A stretch of DNA of 12,730 bases from Rhodocyclaceae bacterium (GTDB taxonomy: Bacteria; Pseudomonadota; Gammaproteobacteria; Burkholderiales; Rhodocyclaceae). Shown here piece by piece: positions 1 through 6,580 of the stretch. Every line of letters begins with the position of its first letter. The first letter of the stretch is position 1. The stretch covers positions 1 through 12,730 of the forward strand of contig JAUYFZ010000228.1 of the NCBI GenBank assembly GCA_030689585.1. Direction: 5' to 3'. The notes below the pieces were generated by a model, which saw nothing but the letters and a program-made list of their open reading frames with translations, was not told the origin of the DNA and did not search any database. The position numbers and the translations under genes are program-made.

Positions 1-65
1 AGGGCATTCCATTACCCATAAGTCGAAATAACGATATAGATCAATGCAATGCGCCACAGCCCCAA

Positions 66-108
66 TCCCCTCCCCTTCAAGGGGAGGGTTAGGGTGGGGA
101 TGGGGTAA
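66..108. repeat. GC-rich palindromic repeat, half-element A
   Basis: The arms 68-77 (CCCTCCCCTT) and 79-88 (AAGGGGAGGG) are perfect reverse complements, followed by a G-rich tail ending in GGATGGGG. The 68-90 core is identical to 10551-10573 inside fliP, and the tail is very similar. It can form a strong hairpin on either strand. It lies downstream of proS on the minus strand and could affect transcript ends there, but it has no T-run. Confidence 0.75.
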
Positions 109-156
109 GAGTTGCACGACATTTATAACTGATTGAATTTACTTGAATCACACTTT

Positions 157-200
157 CCCCATCCCCCTCCCAGCCTCCCCCTTGAGGGGGGAGGAGCTTC
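157..200. repeat. GC-rich palindromic repeat, half-element B
   Basis: The segment 157-185 is identical over 29 bases to 10474-10502 in fliP. It contains the hairpin arms 174-181 and 187-194. In fliP the A and B half-elements form the two outer ends of one array; here their order is swapped and they are separated by an AT-richer spacer. Confidence 0.75.
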
Positions 201-227
201 TGCCTTCGACTTATGGGTAATGGAATG

Positions 228-304
228 GGCGAAGGGGGGTGGGCGATTAATCGCATTAACGGATTTCATAGGACGAGGGTGGGCTTGCCGACCATGCGAG
301 TTAG
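228..304 (-). repeat. Long inverted repeat, copy 1 (at the proS stop)
   Basis: Read on the minus strand, this 77-base segment starts one base before the proS stop codon and matches 2107-2179 on the plus strand. By hand alignment the two copies differ at 10 of 73 aligned bases plus one 4-base gap (CGTT, present only here). It contains a perfect 12-bp palindrome, GCGATTAATCGC, at 243-254 and an imperfect hairpin GGTGGGC-TT-GCCGACC at about 279-294. It may be a dispersed non-coding repeat; a role as a 3'-end signal for proS is possible but there is no T-run. Confidence 0.75.
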
Positions 305-1572
305 CCGCCCAAGCGTTGACATACTAAGGTCGTGATGTCGGTTAAATTAACCGGTGTGGCGGTGGAATCCCTTCGGTGTTGGTATTCAACGCGCCCCTCT
401 TTGAGGCTGCGATCACCGATGACGATGCGGTGTGGTATGCCGATGAGTTCCCAGTCGGCCAGCATGGAACCGGGACGTTCATCGCGATCATCCAGAATGA
501 CATCGATGCCTGCACGGATGAGTTCACCGTAGAGTTTTTCTGCGGTCGTTCGCACGGCTTCTGATTTATTCCATCCCATCGGGACGATAACCAGATCGAA
601 GGGGGCCATGGCCGAGGGGAAGATGATGCCCCGTTCGTCGTGGCCTTGTTCAATGGCAGCACCGACAATGCGCGTCACACCGATGCCATAACAACCCATT
701 TCCATGGGCTGTTCCTGACCCTGTTCGTTGATGAAATTGCAATTCAAGGCTTCTGCATATTGGGTGCGCAACTGGAAAATGTGGCCGACTTCGATACCCC
801 GACATAGTTCAAGCGTGCCCTGTCCGTCAGGAGAAGGATCCCCCGCCACGGCATGGCATACTTCTTTGAGTTCCACATTGGCCGCGTAATCAGAAGTAGG
901 GCAATAGGCGATCACATCTTCACCCGAATCAGCCAATACATGAAATTCGTGCGAACCCGTACCGCCGATGGCTCCGTTATCTGCGGCGACCGCACGGAAT
1001 TTCAGCCCCAGGCGAGTGAAGATGCGGGTGTAGGTTTCATACATCACCGCATATTCGCGCTGTAGGTCTTCAAAGGTGGCGTGGAAGGAATAGCCATCCT
1101 TCATAAGGAATTCGCGTCCGCGCATCACCCCGAAGCGAGGGCGAATCTCATCGCGGAATTTTGTTTGAATCTGATAAAAGTGTCGCGGCAACTGCTTGTA
1201 GCTTTTGATCTCGCGGCGTACGACATCGGTGATGACTTCTTCATGGGTCGGGCCGATCACGAAATCCCGATCATGACGATCTTTGAAGCGCAGAAGCTCT
1301 GGTCCGTATTTTTCCCATCGGCCAGATTCGGCCCAAAGTTCCGCCGGTTGGACGGCGGGCATGAAGAGTTCGAGAGCCCCCGCACGGTTCATTTCTTCCC
1401 GGACAATGGCTTCAACTTTGGCTAACACACGCAACCCCATCGGCATCCATGTGTAAATGCCGGCGGCCAGACGACGGATCATCCCGGCGCGAAGCATGAG
1501 CTTTTGTGAGATGACCTCCGCATCAGCGGGGGCTTCCTTAAGGGTGGAAATGAAGAATTGACGAGCGCGCAT
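301..1572 (-). CDS. proS: Prolyl-tRNA synthetase lacking the INS editing domain
   Basis: This enzyme charges tRNA-Pro with proline in the cytoplasm. The 423-residue product matches the bacterial class II ProRS throughout: N-terminus [20 protein letters not shown], motif 2 region with [16 protein letters not shown], motif 3 region with [10 protein letters not shown], and a C-terminal anticodon-binding domain with [20 protein letters not shown]. The usual long-type protein is about 570 residues. Here residues [14 protein letters not shown] join directly to [14 protein letters not shown], so the roughly 180-residue cis-editing (INS) domain that normally sits between motifs 2 and 3 is cleanly absent with the frame intact. 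The start at 1572 was chosen because homologues begin at MRxxQ; a start at 1617 would add 15 unconserved residues. No clear Shine-Dalgarno is visible. It is divergent from rppH with a 43-bp gap. Confidence 0.95.
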   Translation of the reverse strand: MRARQFFISTLKEAPADAEVISQKLMLRAGMIRRLAAGIYTWMPMGLRVLAKVEAIVREEMNRAGALELFMPAVQPAELWAESGRWEKYGPELLRFKDRHDRDFVIGPTHEEVITDVVRREIKSYKQLPRHFYQIQTKFRDEIRPRFGVMRGREFLMKDGYSFHATFEDLQREYAVMYETYTRIFTRLGLKFRAVAADNGAIGGTGSHEFHVLADSGEDVIAYCPTSDYAANVELKEVCHAVAGDPSPDGQGTLELCRGIEVGHIFQLRTQYAEALNCNFINEQGQEQPMEMGCYGIGVTRIVGAAIEQGHDERGIIFPSAMAPFDLVIVPMGWNKSEAVRTTAEKLYGELIRAGIDVILDDRDERPGSMLADWELIGIPHRIVIGDRSLKEGRVEYQHRRDSTATPVNLTDITTLVCQRLGG

Positions 1573-1585
1573 AGGAAGGTAGAAT
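1558..1585 (+). promoter_or_regulatory. Probable sigma-70 promoter of rppH
   Basis: TTGACG at 1558-1563 and TAGAAT at 1580-1585 are separated by 16 bp and lie 30 bases upstream of the rppH ATG. The -35 hexamer falls inside the first codons of the divergent proS gene, so the two transcription units overlap at their starts. This is a by-eye match only. Confidence 0.45.
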
Positions 1586-1615
1586 CTGGGGATATAAACA
1601 CAGAAAGATTTTATC

Positions 1616-2101
1616 ATGCTCGACAGAGAAGGCTATCGTCCGAATGTCGGCATCATCCTGACCAACGAGAAGAACGAGGTTTTCTGGGGCAAACGAATTC
1701 GGGAACACGCATGGCAATTCCCCCAAGGGGGTATGAAAAAAGGCGAATCGCCCGATGCGGCCATGTATCGCGAGCTTCAGGAAGAGGTGGGGTTGTTGCC
1801 GGATCATGTTCAGATTCTGGGACGCACGCGGGAATGGCTACGTTACGAAGTCCCCCTGCAGTGGGTGCGTAGCGGTTGTGAACGACGGGGGGCGTACAAG
1901 GGACAGAAACAGATATGGTTTTTGTTAAGACTGACCGGGCGGGATTCCGATATCAGCCTCCGAGCGTCGGAGCATCCGGAGTTCGATGCTTGGCGCTGGA
2001 ATCATTACTGGATTCCGTTGGACTCTGTGATCGAGTTCAAGCGGACGGTTTATGAGCAGGCGTTGAACGAATTGGCACGTTACTTATTTCCTCACCCATG
2101 A
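1616..2101 (+). CDS. rppH: RNA pyrophosphohydrolase (Nudix), RppH
   Basis: RppH removes pyrophosphate from the 5' end of triphosphorylated transcripts and so triggers 5'-end-dependent mRNA decay. The 161-residue product starts [17 protein letters not shown], has the conserved WQFPQGG, and carries the Nudix box at about residues 37-60 ([24 protein letters not shown]-x5-E-x7-REL-x-EE-x-GL). The downstream RNWLRY-like and GQKQIWFLL segments are also typical of RppH rather than other Nudix hydrolases, as is the EFDAWRW segment. It lacks the basic C-terminal tail of the E. coli protein. The divergent proS partner and the following CNP1-like gene are a familiar betaproteobacterial arrangement. The ribosome site before ATG 1616 is weak (AGAAAG). 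Confidence 0.95.
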   Translation: MLDREGYRPNVGIILTNEKNEVFWGKRIREHAWQFPQGGMKKGESPDAAMYRELQEEVGLLPDHVQILGRTREWLRYEVPLQWVRSGCERRGAYKGQKQIWFLLRLTGRDSDISLRASEHPEFDAWRWNHYWIPLDSVIEFKRTVYEQALNELARYLFPHP

Positions 2102-2106
2102 TGATA

Positions 2107-2179
2107 CTAACTCGCATGGTCACGAAGCCCACCACAGTCACATGAAATCAATGCGATTAAACGCCCTCCCCCCTTCGCC
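2107..2179 (+). repeat. Long inverted repeat, copy 2 (just after rppH)
   Basis: This segment begins five bases after the rppH stop codon and is the reverse complement of 228-304 with about 86 percent identity by hand count and one 4-base gap. The two copies therefore face each other across the proS-rppH pair. The first 15 bases (CTAACTCGCATGGTC), the middle ATGAAATC and AATGCGATTAA, and the final CCCCCCTTCGCC are unchanged. Beyond 2179 the similarity ends, where a C6/G6 hairpin follows. Confidence 0.75.
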
Positions 2180-2193
2180 CCCCTCTCGGGGGG
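2178..2193 (+). terminator. GC hairpin after rppH, possible terminator
   Basis: CCCCCC-TCTC-GGGGGG forms a perfect 6-bp stem with a 4-base loop, followed by only TTCT. It sits about 77 bases after the rppH stop and 44 bases before the CNP1-like gene. With no real U-tract it may be a repeat remnant rather than an intrinsic terminator. Confidence 0.3.
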
Positions 2194-2236
2194 TTCTCAT
2201 CGGCTCGCTACGCTCGTTTGTTACGGGGCACTCCGA

Positions 2237-2761
2237 ATGATGTCTTTCACGCTAAGAGTTGGACTGGTTTTATGTCTGTGGGCGAGTACCGCACAGGCCG
2301 ACATCAACTTCCGGAATTTTGAAGACCCTGATGCCGTGAAATGGGCGGAAGGTGAGTATTCGCTTCCTGCTTTTCCGTCGAATCATGAGCGATGGATCGA
2401 GTTTTACGTGAGTGCGACAGCCACCAACCGCTTTTTTATTGATGCGGACACCTTGACGGTCAGCAAAGAGGGTGTGGTGCGTTATGTCTTGATTGTAAAG
2501 ACATCAGGGGGGGCCACCAATATCACTTTTGAAGGCATCCGTTGTGGTGCCTACGAATATCGGCTGTACGCCACGGGCCGTCAGGATGCGACTTGGGTGC
2601 GTTCGCGCACCGATCAATGGCGACCCATCGAAAACAAACCCGTCAATCGTCATCACGCTATGCTGAATCGGGAGATTCTTTGTCCGGTCGGCGTACCGAT
2701 ATCTAGTCCGGAGGATGGGCGGAATGCATTACGGCTGGGCAAGCATCCGCTGGTTCCTTAG
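2237..2761 (+). CDS. CNP1-like family secreted protein
   Basis: The 174-residue product has a cleavable-looking signal peptide (hydrophobic VGLVLCLWA, cleavage after STAQA), so it is expected in the periplasm. The mature part shows the CNP1-like pattern: NFRNFEDPD near the N-terminus, then WIEFYVSATATNRFFIDADTL, VRYVLIVKTSGGATNITFEG, IRCGAYEYRLYATG and a late REILCPVGVP. Two cysteines, in IRCGAYE and EILCPVG, could form a disulfide. The family has no established function that I know of; in betaproteobacteria it often lies near rppH, proS and proB, which fits here. ATG 2237 is followed by a second ATG at 2240, and no good ribosome site precedes either. Its stop codon overlaps that of the convergent OsmC gene. 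Confidence 0.8.
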   Translation: MMSFTLRVGLVLCLWASTAQADINFRNFEDPDAVKWAEGEYSLPAFPSNHERWIEFYVSATATNRFFIDADTLTVSKEGVVRYVLIVKTSGGATNITFEGIRCGAYEYRLYATGRQDATWVRSRTDQWRPIENKPVNRHHAMLNREILCPVGVPISSPEDGRNALRLGKHPLVP

Positions 2762-3174
2762 ATTTCCATGATTTCCCAAGTGTGGGTCATTTCGGCCGTC
2801 TTGCCGAGCATGATGGAGGCGGAACAATACTTTTCGGCGGAGAGTTTCACGGCGCGTTCAACGGTATCCGCTTTCAGGTTTTTGCCTTTGATCGTGAAGT
2901 GAAAGTGAATCTTGGTAAAGACCTTCGGATCGGATTCTGCCCGTTCTGCCGTCAGCTTGGCTTCGCAACCAGCAATCTCTTGCCTAGCCCGTTTCAGGAT
3001 GAGCACGACATCGAAAGAGGCGCAGCCACCGGCACCGGCCAACAACAGTTCCATGGGACGGGGTGCTAAGTTGTGCCCCCCTGCTTCCGGCGCGCCATCC
3101 ATGGCGACGAGGTGTCCACTGCCGGTTTCAGCAATAAAACTCATGCCTTCATGCCAACGCACAGTACATTCCAT
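2758..3174 (-). CDS. OsmC/Ohr-family protein, YhfA-like
   Basis: The 138-residue product (MECTVRWHEGMSF start) has the OsmC fold signature: a GxNLAPRPMELLLAGAGGCASFDV segment with the first conserved cysteine and a late EKYCSASIML with the second. OsmC-family proteins reduce peroxides with a redox cysteine pair; the KYCS spacing and the short length fit the YhfA-type branch, whose physiological substrate is not settled. An upstream in-frame start at 3210 exists, but the AAGGAG at 3180-3185, five bases before ATG 3174, decides for the shorter form. It is divergent from rplM and convergent with the CNP1-like gene, so it is probably transcribed alone. Confidence 0.85.
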   Translation of the reverse strand: MECTVRWHEGMSFIAETGSGHLVAMDGAPEAGGHNLAPRPMELLLAGAGGCASFDVVLILKRARQEIAGCEAKLTAERAESDPKVFTKIHFHFTIKGKNLKADTVERAVKLSAEKYCSASIMLGKTAEMTHTWEIMEI

Positions 3175-3179
3175 AACAA

Positions 3180-3185
3180 CTCCTT
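3180..3185 (-). promoter_or_regulatory. Ribosome binding site fixing the OsmC start
   Basis: AAGGAG on the minus strand lies five bases before ATG 3174. It supports that start over the longer frame opening at 3210. Confidence 0.7.
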
Positions 3186-3214
3186 TGTGATTAAGGATTA
3201 AAGTTGTCAAGAGT

Positions 3215-3245
3215 TTGACACAGCTTTTGAAAATTCACATAGAAT
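3215..3245 (+). promoter_or_regulatory. Probable promoter of the rplM operon
   Basis: A perfect -35 TTGACA (3215-3220) is followed after 19 bp by TAGAAT (3240-3245). The implied 5' leader before ATG 3276 is only about 24 bases, too short for a structured leader. The spacer is longer than the optimum of 17. It is the only good sigma-70 match in the gap between the OsmC gene and rplM. Confidence 0.6.
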
Positions 3246-3275
3246 GCGCGGCTTTCCACGAAACTAAAGCTCACC

Positions 3276-3704
3276 ATGAAAACCTTTTCCGCCAAGCCGC
3301 ATGAAGTGACTCACGACTGGTTCGTGGTCGATGCGACCGACAAGGTGCTCGGTCGTATGGCCGCCCAAATTGCCCACCGGTTGCGTGGCAAGCACAAAAC
3401 CATTTATACACCGCACGTGGATACGGGCGACTATATCGTCGTTGTCAACGTCGAAAAACTCCGCGTGACGGGGAACAAGGCCGACGACAAAAAGTATTAT
3501 CGCCATACCGGCTACCCTGGCGGTATTCACGAAACCACCTTCATCAAGCTTCAACAGAAGCATCCGGAGCGTGTTCTCGAAAAAGCCGTCAAGGGCATGT
3601 TGCCCAAGGGGCCGCTCGGTTACGCCATGCTGAAAAAGATGAAATGTTATGCTGGGGGCGACCATCCCCATGAAGCACAGCAACCCAAAGCACTGAATAT
3701 CTGA
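3276..3704 (+). CDS. rplM: 50S ribosomal protein L13
   Basis: L13 is an early-assembling protein of the large ribosomal subunit. The 142-residue product is full length and typical: [20 protein letters not shown] start, [36 protein letters not shown] and the C-terminal [12 protein letters not shown] segment with [17 protein letters not shown]. It is the first gene after the promoter at 3215-3245 and is followed 11 bases later by rpsI, the usual L13-S9 pair. Confidence 0.98.
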   Translation: MKTFSAKPHEVTHDWFVVDATDKVLGRMAAQIAHRLRGKHKTIYTPHVDTGDYIVVVNVEKLRVTGNKADDKKYYRHTGYPGGIHETTFIKLQQKHPERVLEKAVKGMLPKGPLGYAMLKKMKCYAGGDHPHEAQQPKALNI

Positions 3705-3715
3705 AAGAGAAAACC

Positions 3716-4126
3716 ATGGCCGCTAATTCAACGAATGTAACCCCTCATTATTACGGCACGGGTCGTCGCAAGACCGCCGTGGCCCGTGTGTTTATGAAAT
3801 CCGGTAGCGGCAAGGTGGTTGTCAATGACAAACTCCTAGACGATTTCTTCTCCAGAGAAACGGGTCGAATGGTGGTGCGTCAACCGCTGGAATTGACCCA
3901 ACACCTCGCCACGTTTGACATTATGGTCAGCGTGACCGGTGGGGGCGAATCCGGCCAGGCGGGGGCCGTGCGTCATGGCATCACTCGCGCACTCATCGAA
4001 TACGATGCGACACTGAAGCCTGCCCTGTCCAATGCAGGGTTCGTGACTCGCGATGCTCGCGAAGTCGAACGTAAGAAAGTTGGCTTCCACAAAGCGCGTC
4101 GTCGCAAACAGTTCTCCAAGCGTTAA
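3716..4126 (+). CDS. rpsI: 30S ribosomal protein S9
   Basis: S9 sits in the head of the small subunit, with its C-terminal tail reaching the P-site tRNA. The 136-residue product has [15 protein letters not shown] near the start, [19 protein letters not shown] in the middle and the diagnostic [17 protein letters not shown] end, closing on the invariant Lys-Arg. It starts 11 bases after rplM with a purine-rich GAAAGAGAAAA upstream. The stop at 4124-4126 is one base before an ATG in the argC frame. Confidence 0.98.
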   Translation: MAANSTNVTPHYYGTGRRKTAVARVFMKSGSGKVVVNDKLLDDFFSRETGRMVVRQPLELTQHLATFDIMVSVTGGGESGQAGAVRHGITRALIEYDATLKPALSNAGFVTRDAREVERKKVGFHKARRRKQFSKR

Positions 4127-4129
4127 CAT

Positions 4130-4151
4130 GAAAGTCGCGTTAGCGACTCTC
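4130..4151 (+). other. Hairpin between rpsI and argC
   Basis: GAAAGTCGC-GTTA-GCGACTCTC forms a 9-pair stem with one mismatch and a GTTA tetraloop, starting three bases after the rpsI stop. No T-run follows, so it is more likely an mRNA 3'-end or processing structure than a terminator. Confidence 0.4.
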
Positions 4152-4154
4152 GAA

Positions 4155-4190
4155 GCTCCCCTCACCCCTTGCGGGAGAGGGGGTGAGGGA
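4155..4190. repeat. Palindromic repeat in the argC leader
   Basis: CCCTCACCCC (4159-4168) and GGGGTGAGGG (4180-4189) form a perfect 10-bp stem around an 11-base loop TTGCGGGAGAG. This resembles the short GC-rich dispersed palindromes common in many proteobacterial genomes and is a different subtype from those at 66-200 and in fliP. Its right arm ends in GAGGGA, which is the only purine-rich stretch that could act as ribosome site for the argC GTG at 4203. Confidence 0.65.
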
Positions 4191-4202
4191 CGTGGTGGTG
4201 GT

Positions 4203-5231
4203 GTGATCAAGGTTGGTATTGTCGGAGGAACAGGCTACACGGGGGTTGAACTCCTGCGATTGCTTGTTCAGCATCCGGATGTCGAATTGACCACCATCAC
4301 TTCCCGTGGTGACGCGGGCGTGGCGGTTTCTGACCTATTTCCCAGCTTGCGGGGACGGGTTTCGCTAAAGTTTGTCGATCCTGCCGAAGCACCTCTGACC
4401 CACTGCGATGTGGTGTTTTTCGCCACACCCAACGGGATTGCCATGCGCGAAGCGCGTGGCTTGTTAGAGGCAGGGGTGCGCGTGATCGACCTGTCGGCTG
4501 ATTTTCGACTGACGGACGTGGCCACTTGGGAAAAGTGGTATGGCATGACCCATGCGTCCAAGGAGCTTTTGCCCGAGGCGGTGTATGGCCTGCCGGAAGT
4601 CAACCGCGAAGCCATTCGTCATGCGCGTCTGGTAGCGAACCCAGGTTGTTATCCCACGGCGGTTCAGTTGGGGTTCCTGCCCTTGATCGAATCAGGATGT
4701 GTCGATTGCACTACCTTGATTGCCGATGCTAAATCAGGCGTATCGGGGGCTGGACGCAAGGCAGAAATACACAGCCTGTTTGCAGAAGCTTCCGACAATT
4801 TCAAGGCTTATGCGGTTTCAGGGCATCGGCACTTGCCGGAAATTCGCCAGGAACTCTCTCTGAGAGCCAAGGCTGAGATAGGTCTGACGTTCGTGCCGCA
4901 CTTAACCCCCGTGATTCGGGGAATTCACGCGACGCTCTATGCACGCATCACGCGTGAAGAAGATTTTCAAGCTCTTTTTGAGCACCGATTCTCATCAGAA
5001 CCTTTTGTGGACGTATTACCTTGGGGAAAGCATCCTGAGACGCGTTCCGTGCGGTCTTCCAATATTTGTCGGATGGCTGTTCATCGACCCCAGGGAGGCG
5101 ATACCCTTGTGGTGTTGTCTGTCATTGATAATTTAGTCAAAGGAGCCGCCGGGCAGGCGGTGCATAACATGAACCTCATGTTCGGTTTCGACGAATGTTC
5201 CGGCCTCACCCAAGTTCCAATTTTGCCCTGA
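4203..5231 (+). CDS. argC: N-acetyl-gamma-glutamyl-phosphate reductase
   Basis: ArgC catalyses the NADPH-dependent reduction of N-acetyl-glutamyl phosphate to the semialdehyde, the third step of arginine biosynthesis. The 342-residue product has the N-terminal dinucleotide-binding loop GGTGYTG (residues 8-14), FFATPNG, the catalytic cysteine in ANPGCYPTA, and the GHRHLPEI segment with the conserved histidines. The start is the GTG at 4203 because homologues begin with (M)IKVGIVG; an in-frame ATG at 4128 would add 25 residues encoded by a hairpin and a palindromic repeat. Location after rpsI is common in betaproteobacteria. The 3' end overlaps the next gene by 37 bases. Confidence 0.95.
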   Translation: MIKVGIVGGTGYTGVELLRLLVQHPDVELTTITSRGDAGVAVSDLFPSLRGRVSLKFVDPAEAPLTHCDVVFFATPNGIAMREARGLLEAGVRVIDLSADFRLTDVATWEKWYGMTHASKELLPEAVYGLPEVNREAIRHARLVANPGCYPTAVQLGFLPLIESGCVDCTTLIADAKSGVSGAGRKAEIHSLFAEASDNFKAYAVSGHRHLPEIRQELSLRAKAEIGLTFVPHLTPVIRGIHATLYARITREEDFQALFEHRFSSEPFVDVLPWGKHPETRSVRSSNICRMAVHRPQGGDTLVVLSVIDNLVKGAAGQAVHNMNLMFGFDECSGLTQVPILP

Positions 5232-5665
5232 CGCTGCGCCGACTGCGCAGACACTTTGGCATTTCCGCCCCAAAGATGGCGGTGCGGACTCACGTGCCTT
5301 GGCCTTGGCGTGCGTTGGGGATGATTGTCATTATTGCTACTGCACTGGCACTCTCCGGTTGGATCTATGACGCAGGGATGCGTTTTGCCGGGTTTAACCG
5401 CAGCCTGACAGAACATGAAATTGGGCAGCTTCGGGAACAAGTTGCCACCATGACGGAAGAGACGGTGCATTTGCGAAATGCGGTGAGTGCGGGCGATAGT
5501 AAACTTCAGATTGAACATACCGCCTTGCAAGAAATTATGGGTCAGATGAAGGCGTTGGAAGAGGAAAACATTCGCCTCAAGGAAAAATTGGCCGAATCCG
5601 AGAACTTGGCACGAATTCAAGGACATGCCCCAACTCGCCCTTCGATTAAAGCCGTCAGCAAGTGA
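5195..5665 (+). CDS. DUF6776-like membrane-anchored coiled-coil protein, C-terminally short
   Basis: The 156-residue product begins with a basic segment ([20 protein letters not shown]), then one membrane helix (about residues 42-58, [17 protein letters not shown]), then a long predicted coiled coil (about 70-135, rich in E, Q, L and K, e.g. [15 protein letters not shown]). This matches the N-terminal half of DUF6776 proteins, which usually occur between argC and a bactofilin gene in betaproteobacteria. As I recall the family, it continues after the coiled coil into a C-terminal beta-rich domain; here the frame ends soon after the coil in [13 protein letters not shown] could not find that domain in another frame before the bactofilin gene. 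The start at 5195 lies inside argC; ATG 5276 is possible but would drop the conserved RRxFGISAP stretch. Confidence 0.65.
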   Translation: MFRPHPSSNFALTLRRLRRHFGISAPKMAVRTHVPWPWRALGMIVIIATALALSGWIYDAGMRFAGFNRSLTEHEIGQLREQVATMTEETVHLRNAVSAGDSKLQIEHTALQEIMGQMKALEEENIRLKEKLAESENLARIQGHAPTRPSIKAVSK

Positions 5666-5810
5666 TACTATGCGGGCGAATGTGGACGTTCATCGGTTCA
5701 GCATGGCCGCATTAACGATCCATGGCCGATTGCCACCCTCGGTAAATGGAACAGGTCATCATCGGCATGGGTTGTTCCACGCTAAAGTTGCGCAACGTAT
5801 TCATCTAATT

Positions 5811-5816
5811 AAGGAG
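5811..5816 (+). promoter_or_regulatory. Ribosome binding site fixing the bactofilin start
   Basis: AAGGAG lies seven bases before ATG 5824. It argues against the in-frame GTG at 5818, which would be only one base from the site. Confidence 0.65.
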
Positions 5817-5823
5817 AGTGACC

Positions 5824-6237
5824 ATGTTCTTCCCAACATCCAACAAACCGCAAGCGCGCATCGACAGCCTGATCGGGGCAGGAACCACGATTACGGGCAA
5901 TATCAACTTTACGGGAGGGCTTCGCATCGATGGAGAGATCAAGGGTAATCTGCGATCCACCGGCGATGCACCGAGTACCTTGGTGGTCAGTGAACATGCC
6001 AAGATCGAGGGGGAGGTCAGCGTGTCCCACATGATTATCAACGGGATGGTGATCGGCCCGGTCCGCTCCAGTGAATTCTTGGAACTTCAGGCACATGCTC
6101 GTGTAACAGGGGATCTTGAATACAACACGATCGAAATGCATCTAGGCGCGGTTGTTCAGGGACGTTTGGTTCATCAGGGTAGCCAGCAAGCTACGGCAAA
6201 GCCCGTAGAACTGAAGCTAGCCGCCAATAATCAATAA
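5824..6237 (+). CDS. Bactofilin (polymer-forming cytoskeletal protein)
   Basis: Bactofilins self-assemble into filaments that scaffold cell-shape and cell-wall proteins at the inner membrane. The 137-residue product has the family core at about residues 12-115: IDSLIGAGTTITGNINFTGGLRIDGEIKGNL, then repeated beta-helix turns with G-x-(V/I) spacing (ASKIEGEVSVSHMIINGMVIGPV-like, ARVTGDLEYNTIEMHLGAVVQGRL), with short variable tails on both sides. Its partner gene upstream, a membrane coiled-coil protein, is a plausible membrane anchor, but that is inference from order only. The 158-bp gap before it holds no clear promoter; a perfect GTTGCGCAAC palindrome at 5787-5796 is the only symmetry I saw. 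Confidence 0.92.
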   Translation: MFFPTSNKPQARIDSLIGAGTTITGNINFTGGLRIDGEIKGNLRSTGDAPSTLVVSEHAKIEGEVSVSHMIINGMVIGPVRSSEFLELQAHARVTGDLEYNTIEMHLGAVVQGRLVHQGSQQATAKPVELKLAANNQ

Positions 6238-6249
6238 CAGGAGAATTTT

Positions 6250-6579
6250 ATGACCATCATTTTTACGGACAATGCGGTGAGCAAAGTCAAGACGTTGATC
6301 GAAGAGGAAGGCAATGCTGATCTCAAACTGCGCGTTTTTGTACAGGGAGGCGGCTGTTCTGGCTTCCAATATGGATTTTCGTTTGAAGAGACTGCAGGAG
6401 AAGACGATACCGCCATCGAAAAAGACGGCGTTACCTTATTGATTGATTCGATGAGCTATCAGTATCTGGTCGGTGCGGAAATTGATTACGTCGAAGGATT
6501 GGAAGGCTCCAACTTTGTGATTAAAAACCCGAACGCCAAGACCAGTTGTGGGTGTGGATCGTCATTTTCCTGCGGTTAA
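6250..6579 (+). CDS. erpA: A-type iron-sulfur carrier ErpA
   Basis: ErpA receives Fe-S clusters from the assembly scaffold and passes them to apoproteins. The 109-residue product has the three A-type cluster cysteines: one in [13 protein letters not shown] and two in SCGCGSSFS near the C-terminus. The FQYGFSFEE and [11 protein letters not shown] wording is ErpA rather than IscA or SufA. A good ribosome site (ACAGGAG) precedes ATG 6250, 12 bases after the bactofilin stop. Position in the rpsI-argC-bactofilin-erpA run is characteristic of betaproteobacteria. Confidence 0.96.
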   Translation: MTIIFTDNAVSKVKTLIEEEGNADLKLRVFVQGGGCSGFQYGFSFEETAGEDDTAIEKDGVTLLIDSMSYQYLVGAEIDYVEGLEGSNFVIKNPNAKTSCGCGSSFSCG

Positions 6580-6580
6580 T

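Larger units (their letters stand above)
5..227. repeat. Composite repeat unit bounded by exact 23-bp inverted repeats
   Basis: Positions 5-27 and 205-227 are exact reverse complements over 23 bases (core CATTCCATTACCCATAAG); the match stops at both flanks. The 177-bp interior contains two copies of the GC-rich palindromic repeat also found in fliP, pointing away from each other, and an AT-richer middle (about 110-152). No ORF with protein character is present, so this would be a non-autonomous, MITE-like or fold-back structure if it is mobile. No target-site duplication can be made out because the left flank is only four bases long. Confidence 0.7.

Noticed and set aside
133..327. 64-codon ORF on the plus strand in the left repeat region
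   Set aside because: It is made of the palindromic repeats and runs antisense into the proS end; its composition is not protein-like.
1573..1617. A longer proS start at 1617
   Set aside because: The extra 15 residues are not conserved, and homologues begin at the MRxxQ of 1572.
2117..2146. Ten-codon ORFs (MVGKPTLVL and MVTKPTTVT) in both copies of the long inverted repeat
   Set aside because: Both copies keep ATG and TGA in frame, but they are tiny, have no ribosome site, and the differences cluster in changes to the amino acid sequence rather than silent sites.
2178..2193. A confident intrinsic terminator for rppH
   Set aside because: The stem is strong but is followed by only TTCT, so it is kept only as a low-confidence terminator.
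5625..5948. Continuation of the DUF6776-like protein in another frame
   Set aside because: The translated segment is His/Arg-rich without the expected beta-domain pattern and runs on into the bactofilin gene in a wrong frame.
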